A DNA stretch of 52,968 nucleotides from positions 1 through 52,968 of the forward strand of contig CALJOK010000071.1 in the NCBI GenBank assembly GCA_937981555.1. Reading direction: 5' to 3'. Both the position numbers and the translations under genes were made by a program. The first letter of the stretch is position 1. Each line of letters starts with the position of its first letter. Shown in pieces: positions 7,119 to 14,906 of the stretch. The notes beneath the pieces were generated by a model that did no database searches, had not been told where the DNA came from, and was given only the letters and a program-made list of their open reading frames with translations. This DNA comes from an uncultured Saprospiraceae bacterium (lineage in GTDB: Bacteria > Bacteroidota > Bacteroidia > Chitinophagales > Saprospiraceae).

Positions 7119-8507
7119 ATGAAGCAGACTACTATTAAGAAATCAGTAAAAGTAAAAGGAATTGGCTTGCATACAGGTAAAGAAGTTACGATGACTTTTC
7201 ACCCTGCAGCTGTAAATCATGGCTATAAATTCAAACGAGTTGACCTCGAAAATCAACCGATTATTACAGCCGATGTAAATCGAGTAAGTTCTACGAATCG
7301 TAGTACGACAATCTCAGCGGGTGAAGCGTCGGTAACGACTGTGGAGCACGCATTGTCTGCATTACTTGGATTACAGATAGATAATGTGATGATTGATATA
7401 GATGGGACAGAAGCACCAATTATGGATGGAAGTGCGAGAGAATTCGTGGAGAAATTGAGCAAAGCTGGAATCGAAGAGCAGGAAGAAGATCGAGATTATT
7501 TTGTAATAGAAGAACCTATTTCATTTAAAGATGAAGAGTCTGGTGCAGAATTAATGGCATTTCCGAGTGAGGATTTTCAGGTGACGACGATGATTGATTT
7601 CAATTCTCCTGTTTTGGGGCATCAATATGCTTCGTTGAAGTCAATTGATGATTATAAAAAGGAGATTGCACCTTGTCGAACATTTGTTTTTTTACATGAA
7701 TTAGAACAATTGTTGGAACAAAATTTAATCAAAGGGGGCGATTTGGACAATGCAATCGTTATTGTGGATAGAGTGATGAAAAAGAAGGAATTGGATGCCT
7801 TAGCGAAGAAATTAGGAAAGCCAAGTGTGGCGGTTGATAAAGAGGGAATTTTGAACACTATCGAATTAAAATTCAAGAATGAGGCAGCTCGGCATAAGTT
7901 ATTAGATGTGATGGGTGATTTAGCATTAGTGGGGAAACCGATTAAAGGAAGAATCGTTGCAACGAAGCCAGGGCATGCTGCAAATATTGAATTTGCAAAG
8001 TTATTGAAACAAAAACTAGTCGAGCAAAAAAAGCTTAAAAACAAACCGAAATACAATCCTAACGAAGACCCAATTTATGATGTGGTAGAAATAGCCAAAC
8101 GTTTGCCTCATCGATATCCGTTTTTATTAATAGACAAAATCATTGAGCTAGGCGAAAGCCATGTAGTGGGAGTTAAAAATGTCACTTTTAACGAGCAATT
8201 TTTTCAAGGACATTTTCCAGGTAATCCTGTTATGCCAGGTGTTTTACAAATAGAAGCAATGGCGCAAACAGGGGGGATTTTAGCTTTGTCAACTGTTCCA
8301 GATCCAGAAAATTGGGATACTTATTTTTTAAAAATAGATAAAGTAAAATTGAGACAAAAAGTAGTTCCAGGTGATACTTTGATTTTTAAAATGGAATTAT
8401 TGTCTCCGATTAGAAGAGGAATTTGCCATATGCAAGGAACAGCATATGTTGGGAATAAAATAGTATCTGAAGGAGAGTTGACTGCTCAGATAGTAAAGAG
8501 AAATTAA
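7119..8507 (+). CDS. lpxC/fabZ: Bifunctional LpxC deacetylase / FabZ dehydratase
   Basis: A 462-residue fusion typical of Bacteroidota. Residues 1 to about 305 are LpxC, the zinc-dependent UDP-3-O-acyl-N-acetylglucosamine deacetylase that commits to lipid A. Zinc ligands are in TVEHALSAL (His77) and RHKLLDVMGD, and a catalytic His is in PGHAAN. Residues about 317-462 are FabZ, 3-hydroxyacyl-ACP dehydratase, with LPHRYPFLLID and the hot-dog active site GHFPGNPVMPG (His365) and Glu379 in QIEAMAQ. The frame opens at 7077, but ATG 7119 gives the conserved MKQTTIKKSV start. The fusion joins two enzymes that compete for, or produce, hydroxyacyl-ACP. Confidence 0.96.
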   Translation: MKQTTIKKSVKVKGIGLHTGKEVTMTFHPAAVNHGYKFKRVDLENQPIITADVNRVSSTNRSTTISAGEASVTTVEHALSALLGLQIDNVMIDIDGTEAPIMDGSAREFVEKLSKAGIEEQEEDRDYFVIEEPISFKDEESGAELMAFPSEDFQVTTMIDFNSPVLGHQYASLKSIDDYKKEIAPCRTFVFLHELEQLLEQNLIKGGDLDNAIVIVDRVMKKKELDALAKKLGKPSVAVDKEGILNTIELKFKNEAARHKLLDVMGDLALVGKPIKGRIVATKPGHAANIEFAKLLKQKLVEQKKLKNKPKYNPNEDPIYDVVEIAKRLPHRYPFLLIDKIIELGESHVVGVKNVTFNEQFFQGHFPGNPVMPGVLQIEAMAQTGGILALSTVPDPENWDTYFLKIDKVKLRQKVVPGDTLIFKMELLSPIRRGICHMQGTAYVGNKIVSEGELTAQIVKRN

Positions 8508-8709
8508 ATAGATTTTATTCAAAAGATGAATTTTTTATTTACAAAATCACATGGAATAAAATCTAATTCGCACGAATAAGTTGAGCAATTGAACGTTATA
8601 TTTTTACTCACTTATTATTTTTAAAAAACAGTAGTATTTTTTTCGAAAGAAAACCGTTTTAAAATTCTTAAACCTATTTTTTTGAAAAAATATTGAAAGA
8701 AGCTCAATC

Positions 8710-9552
8710 ATGAATCCAATAAGAAATATTCATCCTGAAGCTAAAATCGGGAAAAACGTAAAAATCGGAGCCTTTGTAACGGTTGAAAAAGATGTAGTGA
8801 TTGGGGACAATACAGAGATTTTTCCAAATGCGGTAATTATGAACGGAACTAGATTGGGAGAAAATTGTAAAATTTTCCCCGGTGCAATTGTTGGTTCTAT
8901 TCCGCAAGATTTAAAATATAAAGGGGAACGAACTTTTCTAGAAATAGGAAATAATGTAACCATTCGGGAATATTGTACGATCAATATCGGAACGACAGCT
9001 AACTGGAAAACAGTTATAGAAGATAATTGCTTGATTATGGCTTATTGTCATATTGCACATGATTGCATTATTCATGAGCGATGTGTGCTGGCTAATAATG
9101 TAACGCTTGCTGGACATATCGAGGTTGGACCTAGAACGACACTTGGAGGTTTGACTGCGGTTCATCAATTTGTACGAATTGGTGATAATGTAATGGTCGG
9201 TGGAGGTTCATTAGTACGAAAAGATATTCCGCCATATATCAAAGCAGCAAGGGAACCACTTTCATACGCAGGAGTTAATTCAATTGGGTTGCGTCGAAAA
9301 GGTTTCTCTGACGATCAGATCAACAATATTCAAAATATTTATCGACTGCTTTATCAAAAAGGACACAACACTTCACAAGCTTTGGAAGTGATTCAGTCCA
9401 CATTGACTGAAACACCAGAGAGAGAAAATATTTTGGATTTTATCAAAGATGCAAGCCGAGGAATCATCAGAGGATATCGGCACATGAATGGAGGTAAAGT
9501 TAGTCCACGAATCAGAGTTAACGGAAACGGGAATGGAAGTATCCTTTCGTAA
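8710..9552 (+). CDS. lpxA: Acyl-ACP--UDP-N-acetylglucosamine O-acyltransferase
   Basis: A 280-residue first enzyme of lipid A synthesis, transferring a hydroxyacyl chain to UDP-GlcNAc. Hexapeptide repeats run from IHPEAKIGKNVKIG to about 190 and form a left-handed beta helix; the catalytic histidine is in the CHIAHDCIIH region. The helical C-terminal domain follows to about 255. Compared with the usual length of about 260 there is a 20-25 residue polar tail rich in Gly, Asn and Arg. That tail coincides with the start of the next gene, which overlaps by 20 bases, so the extension may have arisen by loss of an earlier stop. Identification is firm. Confidence 0.95.
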   Translation: MNPIRNIHPEAKIGKNVKIGAFVTVEKDVVIGDNTEIFPNAVIMNGTRLGENCKIFPGAIVGSIPQDLKYKGERTFLEIGNNVTIREYCTINIGTTANWKTVIEDNCLIMAYCHIAHDCIIHERCVLANNVTLAGHIEVGPRTTLGGLTAVHQFVRIGDNVMVGGGSLVRKDIPPYIKAAREPLSYAGVNSIGLRRKGFSDDQINNIQNIYRLLYQKGHNTSQALEVIQSTLTETPERENILDFIKDASRGIIRGYRHMNGGKVSPRIRVNGNGNGSILS

Positions 9553-10174
9553 TATTGGAAAAAGATACCGTTACGAGTGGATTTTTCGAGGAGTTAATTT
9601 CACTTTTGAAGCGGGGAAAAAATATGCAATTTTAGGGCCGAATGGCTCAGGAAAATCTACTTTGCTAAAAGTGTTGTCAGGACATCTGACTCCATCGAAG
9701 GGCAAAGTAGATTTTTTGTTGGGAGATGAAAAACTACCTATCGAAGAAGTCTATCGAAAGATAAGTTATGCTGCTCCTTATATTGATTTGATCGAAGAAT
9801 TTACACTCACCGAAGCGATCAAATTTCATCAAAAATTTAAAAAGTTTTCTAATCAATTATCACCGACTGATTTAATCGAGATTTTAAATTTTGAAAAATC
9901 GAAAGACAAACCTGTTCGATTTTTCTCTTCCGGAATGAAGCAACGCTTAAAATTAGTTTTGGCTATTTGCTCGGATTCACCTTTGTTACTATTGGATGAA
10001 CCCACCACAAATTTGGATACTCAAGGAATGAATTGGTACCGAGATTTAATCAAAGAATATGGTCAAAATCGCTCGATGATTATTGCATCCAATGTAGAAG
10101 CTGATTATGACTTTTGTGATGAAACGCTGAGTATTTTAGATTATAAGAAAAAGAAAACTACCGTAGAAAAGTAG
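9533..10174 (+). CDS. ABC transporter ATP-binding protein
   Basis: A 213-residue stand-alone ATPase subunit. Walker A is GPNGSGKST, Walker B is LLLLDEPTTNLD, and the signature is a relaxed SSGMKQR instead of LSGGQ. An upstream in-frame extension to 9488 exists, but ATG 9533 (MEVSFRNIGKRY) gives the normal ABC start. It overlaps the lpxA stop by 20 bases, implying translational coupling. No permease gene is adjacent, so the transported substrate is unknown. The position after lpxA suggests an envelope role, which is inference. Confidence 0.88.
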   Translation: MEVSFRNIGKRYRYEWIFRGVNFTFEAGKKYAILGPNGSGKSTLLKVLSGHLTPSKGKVDFLLGDEKLPIEEVYRKISYAAPYIDLIEEFTLTEAIKFHQKFKKFSNQLSPTDLIEILNFEKSKDKPVRFFSSGMKQRLKLVLAICSDSPLLLLDEPTTNLDTQGMNWYRDLIKEYGQNRSMIIASNVEADYDFCDETLSILDYKKKKTTVEK

Positions 10175-10282
10175 TTAAAATTAAACCTTCTTATTTAGAA
10201 GGAATCTAAGTCTCAAACTTCCTTTCCAATCCTTTTTTACACCTAATTAAAAAATGCTATTTTTGGGGAAAATTACAAACCA

Positions 10283-11131
10283 ATGGCACTAGATCAAGTC
10301 GATGTAGACAATATGAAAGAAGAGTCAGAAATGTCCTTTTTGGATCATTTAGAGGCTTTGCGATGGCACTTAGTGCGGTCGGTAGTGGCGTTATTGGTAT
10401 TTGCGATTGGATTTTTTATTGCAAAAGATTTTACCACATTTGTTTTATTTTGGCCTCGACTGAAAGAGTTTCCAACGTATGAATTTTTCTGCGGTATGTC
10501 AGAGGTGACTTGTTTCTTTCCACCAGAATTTACCTTGGATATCAAAGCAATGCACGAAGCATTTTTGACTCATATTCGAGTATCTGTTATTTTTGGTTTG
10601 GTGGTAGCGTTCCCTTATTTGTTTTGGGAAATTTGGCGATTTATTAAACCTGCATTGCACAACAATGAATTGAAAGCTGCAAGAGGAATTGTCTTTTCAT
10701 GTTCTACCCTTTTTATGTCGGGAGTTACATTTGGTTATTTTGTATTGACTCCATTTGCAATTACATTTTTATCTAATTATGAATTTGGTGCTGGAGTAGA
10801 TTTTGAGCCGAACTTGTCTGATTATGTTTCTTCTATTATACTTTTTACGTTGCCAGTTGGAATTGTTTTTCAGATGCCAGTTGCTGTCTATTTTTTATCA
10901 AAAATAGGATTGATCACTCCAGAATTTTTGAAAAGTTATCGAAGGCATGCGATTGTGATTATTTTATTGATGTCAGCAATTGTGACTCCGCCAGATGTAG
11001 TGACTCAGTTTTTGATTGGAATACCTTTATTTGGATTATATGAAGTGAGCATTCTAATTTCTCGAAGAGTCATAAAAAATGCAGCAGCTAAAGAAGCGGC
11101 AGAGGAAAAGGCACTAATGAAAAAACCGTAA
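10283..11131 (+). CDS. tatC: Sec-independent protein translocase TatC
   Basis: A 282-residue integral membrane core of the twin-arginine translocase, which recognises RR signal peptides and exports folded proteins. MSFLDHLEALRWHLVRS and FPYLFWEIWRFIKPAL are the diagnostic TatC motifs. About six membrane segments are visible, and the loop with FCGMSEV is longer than in enterobacteria, as in other Bacteroidota. A basic Lys/Ala tail ends the protein. tatA/tatB are not adjacent. A likely client with an RRSFIKK signal is encoded at 19186. Identification is firm. Confidence 0.95.
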   Translation: MALDQVDVDNMKEESEMSFLDHLEALRWHLVRSVVALLVFAIGFFIAKDFTTFVLFWPRLKEFPTYEFFCGMSEVTCFFPPEFTLDIKAMHEAFLTHIRVSVIFGLVVAFPYLFWEIWRFIKPALHNNELKAARGIVFSCSTLFMSGVTFGYFVLTPFAITFLSNYEFGAGVDFEPNLSDYVSSIILFTLPVGIVFQMPVAVYFLSKIGLITPEFLKSYRRHAIVIILLMSAIVTPPDVVTQFLIGIPLFGLYEVSILISRRVIKNAAAKEAAEEKALMKKP

Positions 11132-11206
11132 ACTATAATTTTAAATTATTCAAAATTTAGAATTCAGTCACCTTCCTGCCGACAAGGCTAGGTTCAAAAT
11201 TAATTC

Positions 11207-11650
11207 ATGCAACAAGTTTCGACATCACTTACCTTATTCTTGAAAATATTCGTACCACTCTTTTGGACGGTAATTTTCTTTTCATTTACGATGGCAGTTT
11301 GGTTTTTAGATAGAAGTCACTTTGCGGGACTGCCAATTCAAACTTTTCGATATGGAATTACTGTTTTTTTATTAGTAGGAATAACATTTTTTTATTTTAC
11401 AGTTCTTCAGCTTAAGCGAGTTGAAATGGATCAAGCCCATATTTTTGCAACTAATTATTTCAAAAATTACAAATATCCATGGTCTAATGTTGAAAATATT
11501 AAAGAACGTGATTTTGTGATTTTTAGAACCATTCATATCATATTAAAAGAACCTGGAACTTTTGGGAAAAAAATCACTTTTGTAGCTAGCCGCCGGAAGT
11601 TTAATTCATTTATTAAAGAAAATCCACATCTATTTGAACAGTTTGCATAA
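11207..11650 (+). CDS. Hypothetical membrane protein with two N-terminal membrane segments
   Basis: A 147-residue protein with membrane segments at about 8-34 and 48-68, followed by a soluble domain of about 75 residues (KRVEMDQAHIFATNYFKNYKYPW onward). The layout recalls small bacterial PH-like (bPH2) membrane proteins, but no diagnostic motif is visible. It follows tatC by 75 bases on the same strand and may be co-transcribed. I do not recognise the family. Confidence 0.65.
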   Translation: MQQVSTSLTLFLKIFVPLFWTVIFFSFTMAVWFLDRSHFAGLPIQTFRYGITVFLLVGITFFYFTVLQLKRVEMDQAHIFATNYFKNYKYPWSNVENIKERDFVIFRTIHIILKEPGTFGKKITFVASRRKFNSFIKENPHLFEQFA

Positions 11651-11915
11651 TAATTAGCAAAATCCCTCCCTCCTGACATTTGTATGACAAATGGATTTTT
11701 GCTATTTTTAGCAAAAGTTATAAAGTTAATTTAATTCTACGCCGAAAATCTCTCCTAGAAACATCTGATTTTGATGATTAGATAAAGTGATTGTTTCATT
11801 TCTTTTTTCAATAAGCAGCTATTTTCCATTTAATTGGAACATAATATTATACTTCTATTTTCTTAATTGACTTGTAATTTCATGAACATGAAATTATTCA
11901 ACTAAAACTATCATC

Positions 11916-13343
11916 ATGAAGAAAATTTACCTTTCCTTAATCGCAGTCTTTCTACTTGTAGTATTAACGAGTATGACTCCTCTTGGCAAAAAAATGATCT
12001 CTGCCATTAATTATTCATCAACTACTTTTAGCAATCAGGTTTTAGATTTGCCAGATGTAATGCTGGATTATGAAATAGCGGATTTACCTGATTTTATCAA
12101 AAATGCTCCAACTCCTTGGGGCGGTGGAGGTAGTGGAAATACCTTAGCATTAATAACTAATGAAGGATCGACACTTGGTCGTGTTCTGTTTTATGATAAA
12201 AAATTATCGTTGGACGGAACTGTATCTTGTGCAAGTTGTCATAAGCAAGAATTAAGTTTTGCAGATGACGTAGCCATGAGTGAAGGAATTATGGAAACCA
12301 AAACGACTCGTAACTCTTTACATATTAATGATATTGCATGGCAAAATTCTAATGAATTATTTTGGGATGGTCGGCAGTCTGTTTTAGAAGAAATGGTTAT
12401 TCAACCAATTATCGATCCTAACGAATTAGGATTAGATATCGTTGAATTGATTCAAATCATGGAAGGGACAGATTATTATGCTGATTTATTTACTGAGGCA
12501 TTTGGAACTCCAGCAATAACTGAAGAAAGAATTGGAGATGCATTAGCTCAATTTGTTCGGTCGTATACATCTTTTGAATCTAAGTTTGATCAAGGTTTAC
12601 AGAATGAATTTGCTGATTTTACTTCAAGTGAAATTGAAGGAATGGATTTGTTTGAAGCACAATGTGGATTTTGTCATGCAACACCTCATTTTGGAGCATC
12701 GACTTTCAGTTCTATGATATCTGGAGGAAACTTTACTAACGGTCTAGATTCAGTAGCTTCTGATCCAGGAATGGGTGGATGGACAAATGATCCTTTCTTT
12801 GATGGTGTTTTCAAAACACCAACTTTGAGAAATATTGAAGTGACTGGACCTTATATGCATGATGGTCGATTTGAGACATTAGAAGAAGTGGTTGATTTTT
12901 ATAGTGAAGGATTACAACCGCACCCGAATTCATTCTTTAACTGGATGAGTAATCCAACCGGATTGGATTTCAACGATGAAGAAAAATTGAACTTGGTCAA
13001 CTTTATGAAAACATTGACTGACGATAATTATTTGACGAATGAAAAATGGTCTAATCCATTTATCGAAGAAGGATCAACAGCGGTTCAAGATCCACATTTA
13101 TTTGAGGACATAACTGTTTTCCCAAATCCAGCAGTTGACTTTACATATATCAATATCAATAATTCAGAAAATAAAACTTATGATATTAGACTTTCAACGA
13201 TGAGTGGAAAGCAATTGCAAAGCACTTCTTTCGAAGGAAGCCAGTATGTATTGAATACTTCGAATTTACCTGTAGGAATTTATATGATTCAGATTCGTCA
13301 AGGTGATACTCAAAGAGCTATCAAATTAGCGATTAATAAATAA
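11916..13343 (+). CDS. Di-haem cytochrome c peroxidase (MauG/CcpA family) with T9SS sorting domain
   Basis: A 475-residue exported protein. A signal peptide covers about 1-24. Two c-type haem sites are visible: CASCH at 105-109 and CGFCH at 250-254. The GRVLFYDKKLS, LFWDGRQ and TPTLRNIEVTGPYMHDG motifs are those of bacterial cytochrome c peroxidases, which reduce hydrogen peroxide. From about 400 the chain changes to a type A T9SS C-terminal sorting domain (VFPNPAVDF, then LPVGIYMIQI), so the enzyme is predicted to be exported and anchored at the cell surface or released, rather than periplasmic. It is flanked by a long gene-free 5' region and a strong terminator. The family is firm; T9SS export is established for this domain type. 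Confidence 0.93.
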   Translation: MKKIYLSLIAVFLLVVLTSMTPLGKKMISAINYSSTTFSNQVLDLPDVMLDYEIADLPDFIKNAPTPWGGGGSGNTLALITNEGSTLGRVLFYDKKLSLDGTVSCASCHKQELSFADDVAMSEGIMETKTTRNSLHINDIAWQNSNELFWDGRQSVLEEMVIQPIIDPNELGLDIVELIQIMEGTDYYADLFTEAFGTPAITEERIGDALAQFVRSYTSFESKFDQGLQNEFADFTSSEIEGMDLFEAQCGFCHATPHFGASTFSSMISGGNFTNGLDSVASDPGMGGWTNDPFFDGVFKTPTLRNIEVTGPYMHDGRFETLEEVVDFYSEGLQPHPNSFFNWMSNPTGLDFNDEEKLNLVNFMKTLTDDNYLTNEKWSNPFIEEGSTAVQDPHLFEDITVFPNPAVDFTYININNSENKTYDIRLSTMSGKQLQSTSFEGSQYVLNTSNLPVGIYMIQIRQGDTQRAIKLAINK

Positions 13344-13366
13344 TGGTTAATGCTTAACTGTTAATG

Positions 13367-13408
13367 AAAAAACAGGAACATTCATTTAGTTGAATGTTCC
13401 TGTTTTTT
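13367..13408 (+). terminator. Strong terminator after cytochrome c peroxidase gene
   Basis: Perfect 18-bp stem (13367-13384 with 13391-13408), six-base loop, A tract on one side and T tract on the other, so it can act in both directions. Confidence 0.85.
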
Positions 13409-13431
13409 ATTTTAAAATAGTAACTGCTAAG

Positions 13432-13554
13432 TTTTGCGAAACCAGCGGGAGGGCAAAAGTTGAGTAAGGTTTCGTAAAGCGGTTATGGTAAAATAAAATC
13501 CGCTTTACGAAACCCAATTTTTCACTAAGACCTTCCCGCTGGTTTCGCAAAGCT
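13432..13554. repeat. Large nested palindrome
   Basis: Outer arms (TTTGCGAAACCAGCGGGA and its inverse at about 13533-13553) enclose perfect 15-bp inner arms at 13468-13482 and 13500-13514 (GGTTTCGTAAAGCGG). The outer and inner arms are also partly complementary on each side (GCGAAACC with GGTTTCGT), giving a doublet of hairpins. Confidence 0.7.
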
Positions 13555-13645
13555 AGGTCAACTAAAAAAGGAGCACTCAACTTAATGAATGCTCCTTTCC
13601 TATTTTGAGTTAACCGTTAATCATAAACAGTTAACCATTAAAAAT

Positions 13646-14014
13646 TTATTCTTTATCAAATCGAAGTTCTTGAATAAGTGGTTGACTTCCAGATAGTTTC
13701 ATGTAAACATACACTCTAAAAGTACCACTTCCTGCATTCAAGTTTCCAATAAAGTATTTGGAATCTTCTCCTTTGGAAGTACCTTGATGAATTAGGCTAA
13801 AAGATTTGGGTGGATTCTTCGAAAAGAATTTTTTCACTACATCTTTCGCTTCTGATTTATCATAAAAATCATCATCAATTTCTACGTTTTCATCGAAGTA
13901 AGTAGAAAGAGATTCTACGTCACCTCTACTCAAAGCCTTTGAAATACTATCCATGTTTTGGCTCGTTGCAGCCAAGCAAGGGATAATTAGTAATAATAAC
14001 ATTAGATTTTTCAT
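13646..14014 (-). CDS. DUF4783 family exported protein
   Basis: A 122-residue protein with a signal peptide at 1-18 (MKNLMLLLLIIPCLAATSQ) and a small NTF2/SnoaL-like alpha-beta domain (KALSRGDVESLSTYFDENVEI, then KKFFSKNPPKSFSLIHQG and YKFIG-like strands). This pattern is DUF4783, a Bacteroidota family of unknown function predicted to be periplasmic. It is transcribed alone. The gene-free region upstream shows no obvious regulatory motif. Confidence 0.75.
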   Translation of the reverse strand: MKNLMLLLLIIPCLAATSQNMDSISKALSRGDVESLSTYFDENVEIDDDFYDKSEAKDVVKKFFSKNPPKSFSLIHQGTSKGEDSKYFIGNLNAGSGTFRVYVYMKLSGSQPLIQELRFDKE

Positions 14015-14386
14015 GGATTTACTTTTTATTATAAGTTCCCAACTTTATGCCAGAAACGAATTTCTTAGTTATGTAAAAGTACCTCTTATCAAATGATCTG
14101 TCAAGTTTTTGGAAAAAATAGAGCGAAAAATGACAGTTTTTTAGGTAAAATTTACATTTTTTATATGTATTAAGATCTGATTTTAAGTAGTTTAGATATA
14201 AAACTATGGGTTTTGCTATTAAAATACATAGTTATGTTAACGTTTTTTGTGTTCCTTAAAGTATGTTAAAAAATACGCTAACACGCGACTAAACCACAAA
14301 GTCATCAGTATATATTTTTAACGCAAAAAATGAGTAAAGTCACCCTGTTTTTTGTTAAAAATCCCTTAAGATTCAATCGTTTAATT
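14015..14386. other. Gene-free stretch of about 370 bases
   Basis: AT-rich DNA upstream of the DUF4783 gene and downstream of the lipoprotein gene, both on the minus strand. I see no convincing coding frame, RNA gene or strong hairpin here. Confidence 0.5.
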
Positions 14387-14887
14387 TTATTTCATCCGAA
14401 CAAATTGGAAATCAACTCTCCTTTTTCCCCCTTCAATTCTAGCTCGAAGGGTATTTTGATCAAATTTCGTATAGCTTATTCTTTTTGGAAAATCATTTTC
14501 CTTGTTTTCAAAAATAAAATATTTATCTGAATCTGAGATTATTTTAAAGGGAACTTGATGATCACCCTTGGGGGTTTTGACCGTAGGAATATAAAGAATC
14601 TCATGGTCTCGAATAACCAAATCAATGGTCTCTTGCACAGCGGTATCATTCTGGCCATAAACACGAAAATTTCTTCCAAAATAATATTGATCATTGATCT
14701 TAGTCCAAGTTTCGAAATCGTTCCTTTCATTGATTTGCCAATGACCAAGAATCCAATCTAACTTCGATAAATCTTTCGGAGGAGGAGGTGTACGTTTACA
14801 ATTAGTAAGAATGACACTCAATAAAAAAAACGCCAAGATGGTATAAAACCATCTTGACGTGTGTGTATTGTTATATTTTTTTTGCAT
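14387..14887 (-). CDS. Lipoprotein, DUF6265-like
   Basis: A 166-residue protein with a lipoprotein signal: hydrophobic WFYTILAFFLLSVILTN followed by Cys at about 30. The mature part opens with LDWILGHWQI and continues as a lipocalin-like beta barrel with ISYTKFDQNTLRARIEG, resembling DUF6265 proteins (function unknown). It starts 19 bases after the dipeptidyl peptidase stop. Its signal-peptide codons contain a perfect terminator-like hairpin followed by eight T (14823-14859), so it may be expressed only by read-through or from its own mRNA. The family call is from general pattern. Confidence 0.7.
   Translation of the reverse strand: MQKKYNNTHTSRWFYTILAFFLLSVILTNCKRTPPPPKDLSKLDWILGHWQINERNDFETWTKINDQYYFGRNFRVYGQNDTAVQETIDLVIRDHEILYIPTVKTPKGDHQVPFKIISDSDKYFIFENKENDFPKRISYTKFDQNTLRARIEGGKRRVDFQFVRMK
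14823..14859 (-). terminator. Terminator embedded in the lipoprotein signal-peptide codons
   Basis: On the minus strand CGTCAAGATGGT pairs with ACCATCTTGGCG (12 bp, one G-U; arms 14848-14859 and 14831-14842) and is followed by eight T. It lies 48-84 bases past the dipeptidyl peptidase stop, the expected place for that gene's terminator, but inside the next coding sequence. Confidence 0.75.
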
Positions 14888-14906
14888 TATTTTCTTTTGC
14901 TAAATT

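Larger units (their letters stand above)
13344..13645. other. Gene-free stretch packed with nested inverted repeats
   Basis: Between the convergent cytochrome peroxidase and DUF4783 genes. It holds a terminator (13367-13408), a large nested palindrome (13432-13554), a second weaker hairpin (13565-13595), and TTAACCGTTAA / TAATGGTTAA-type motifs at both ends (13342-13364 and 13608-13641) that are inverted relative to each other. No coding potential is seen. Confidence 0.7.

Noticed and set aside
8509-8565. Inverted repeat TAGATTTTATTC / GAATAAAATCTA after lpxC-fabZ
   Set aside because: The 12-bp AT-rich arms are 33 bases apart with no T run; too weak to call a terminator or repeat element.
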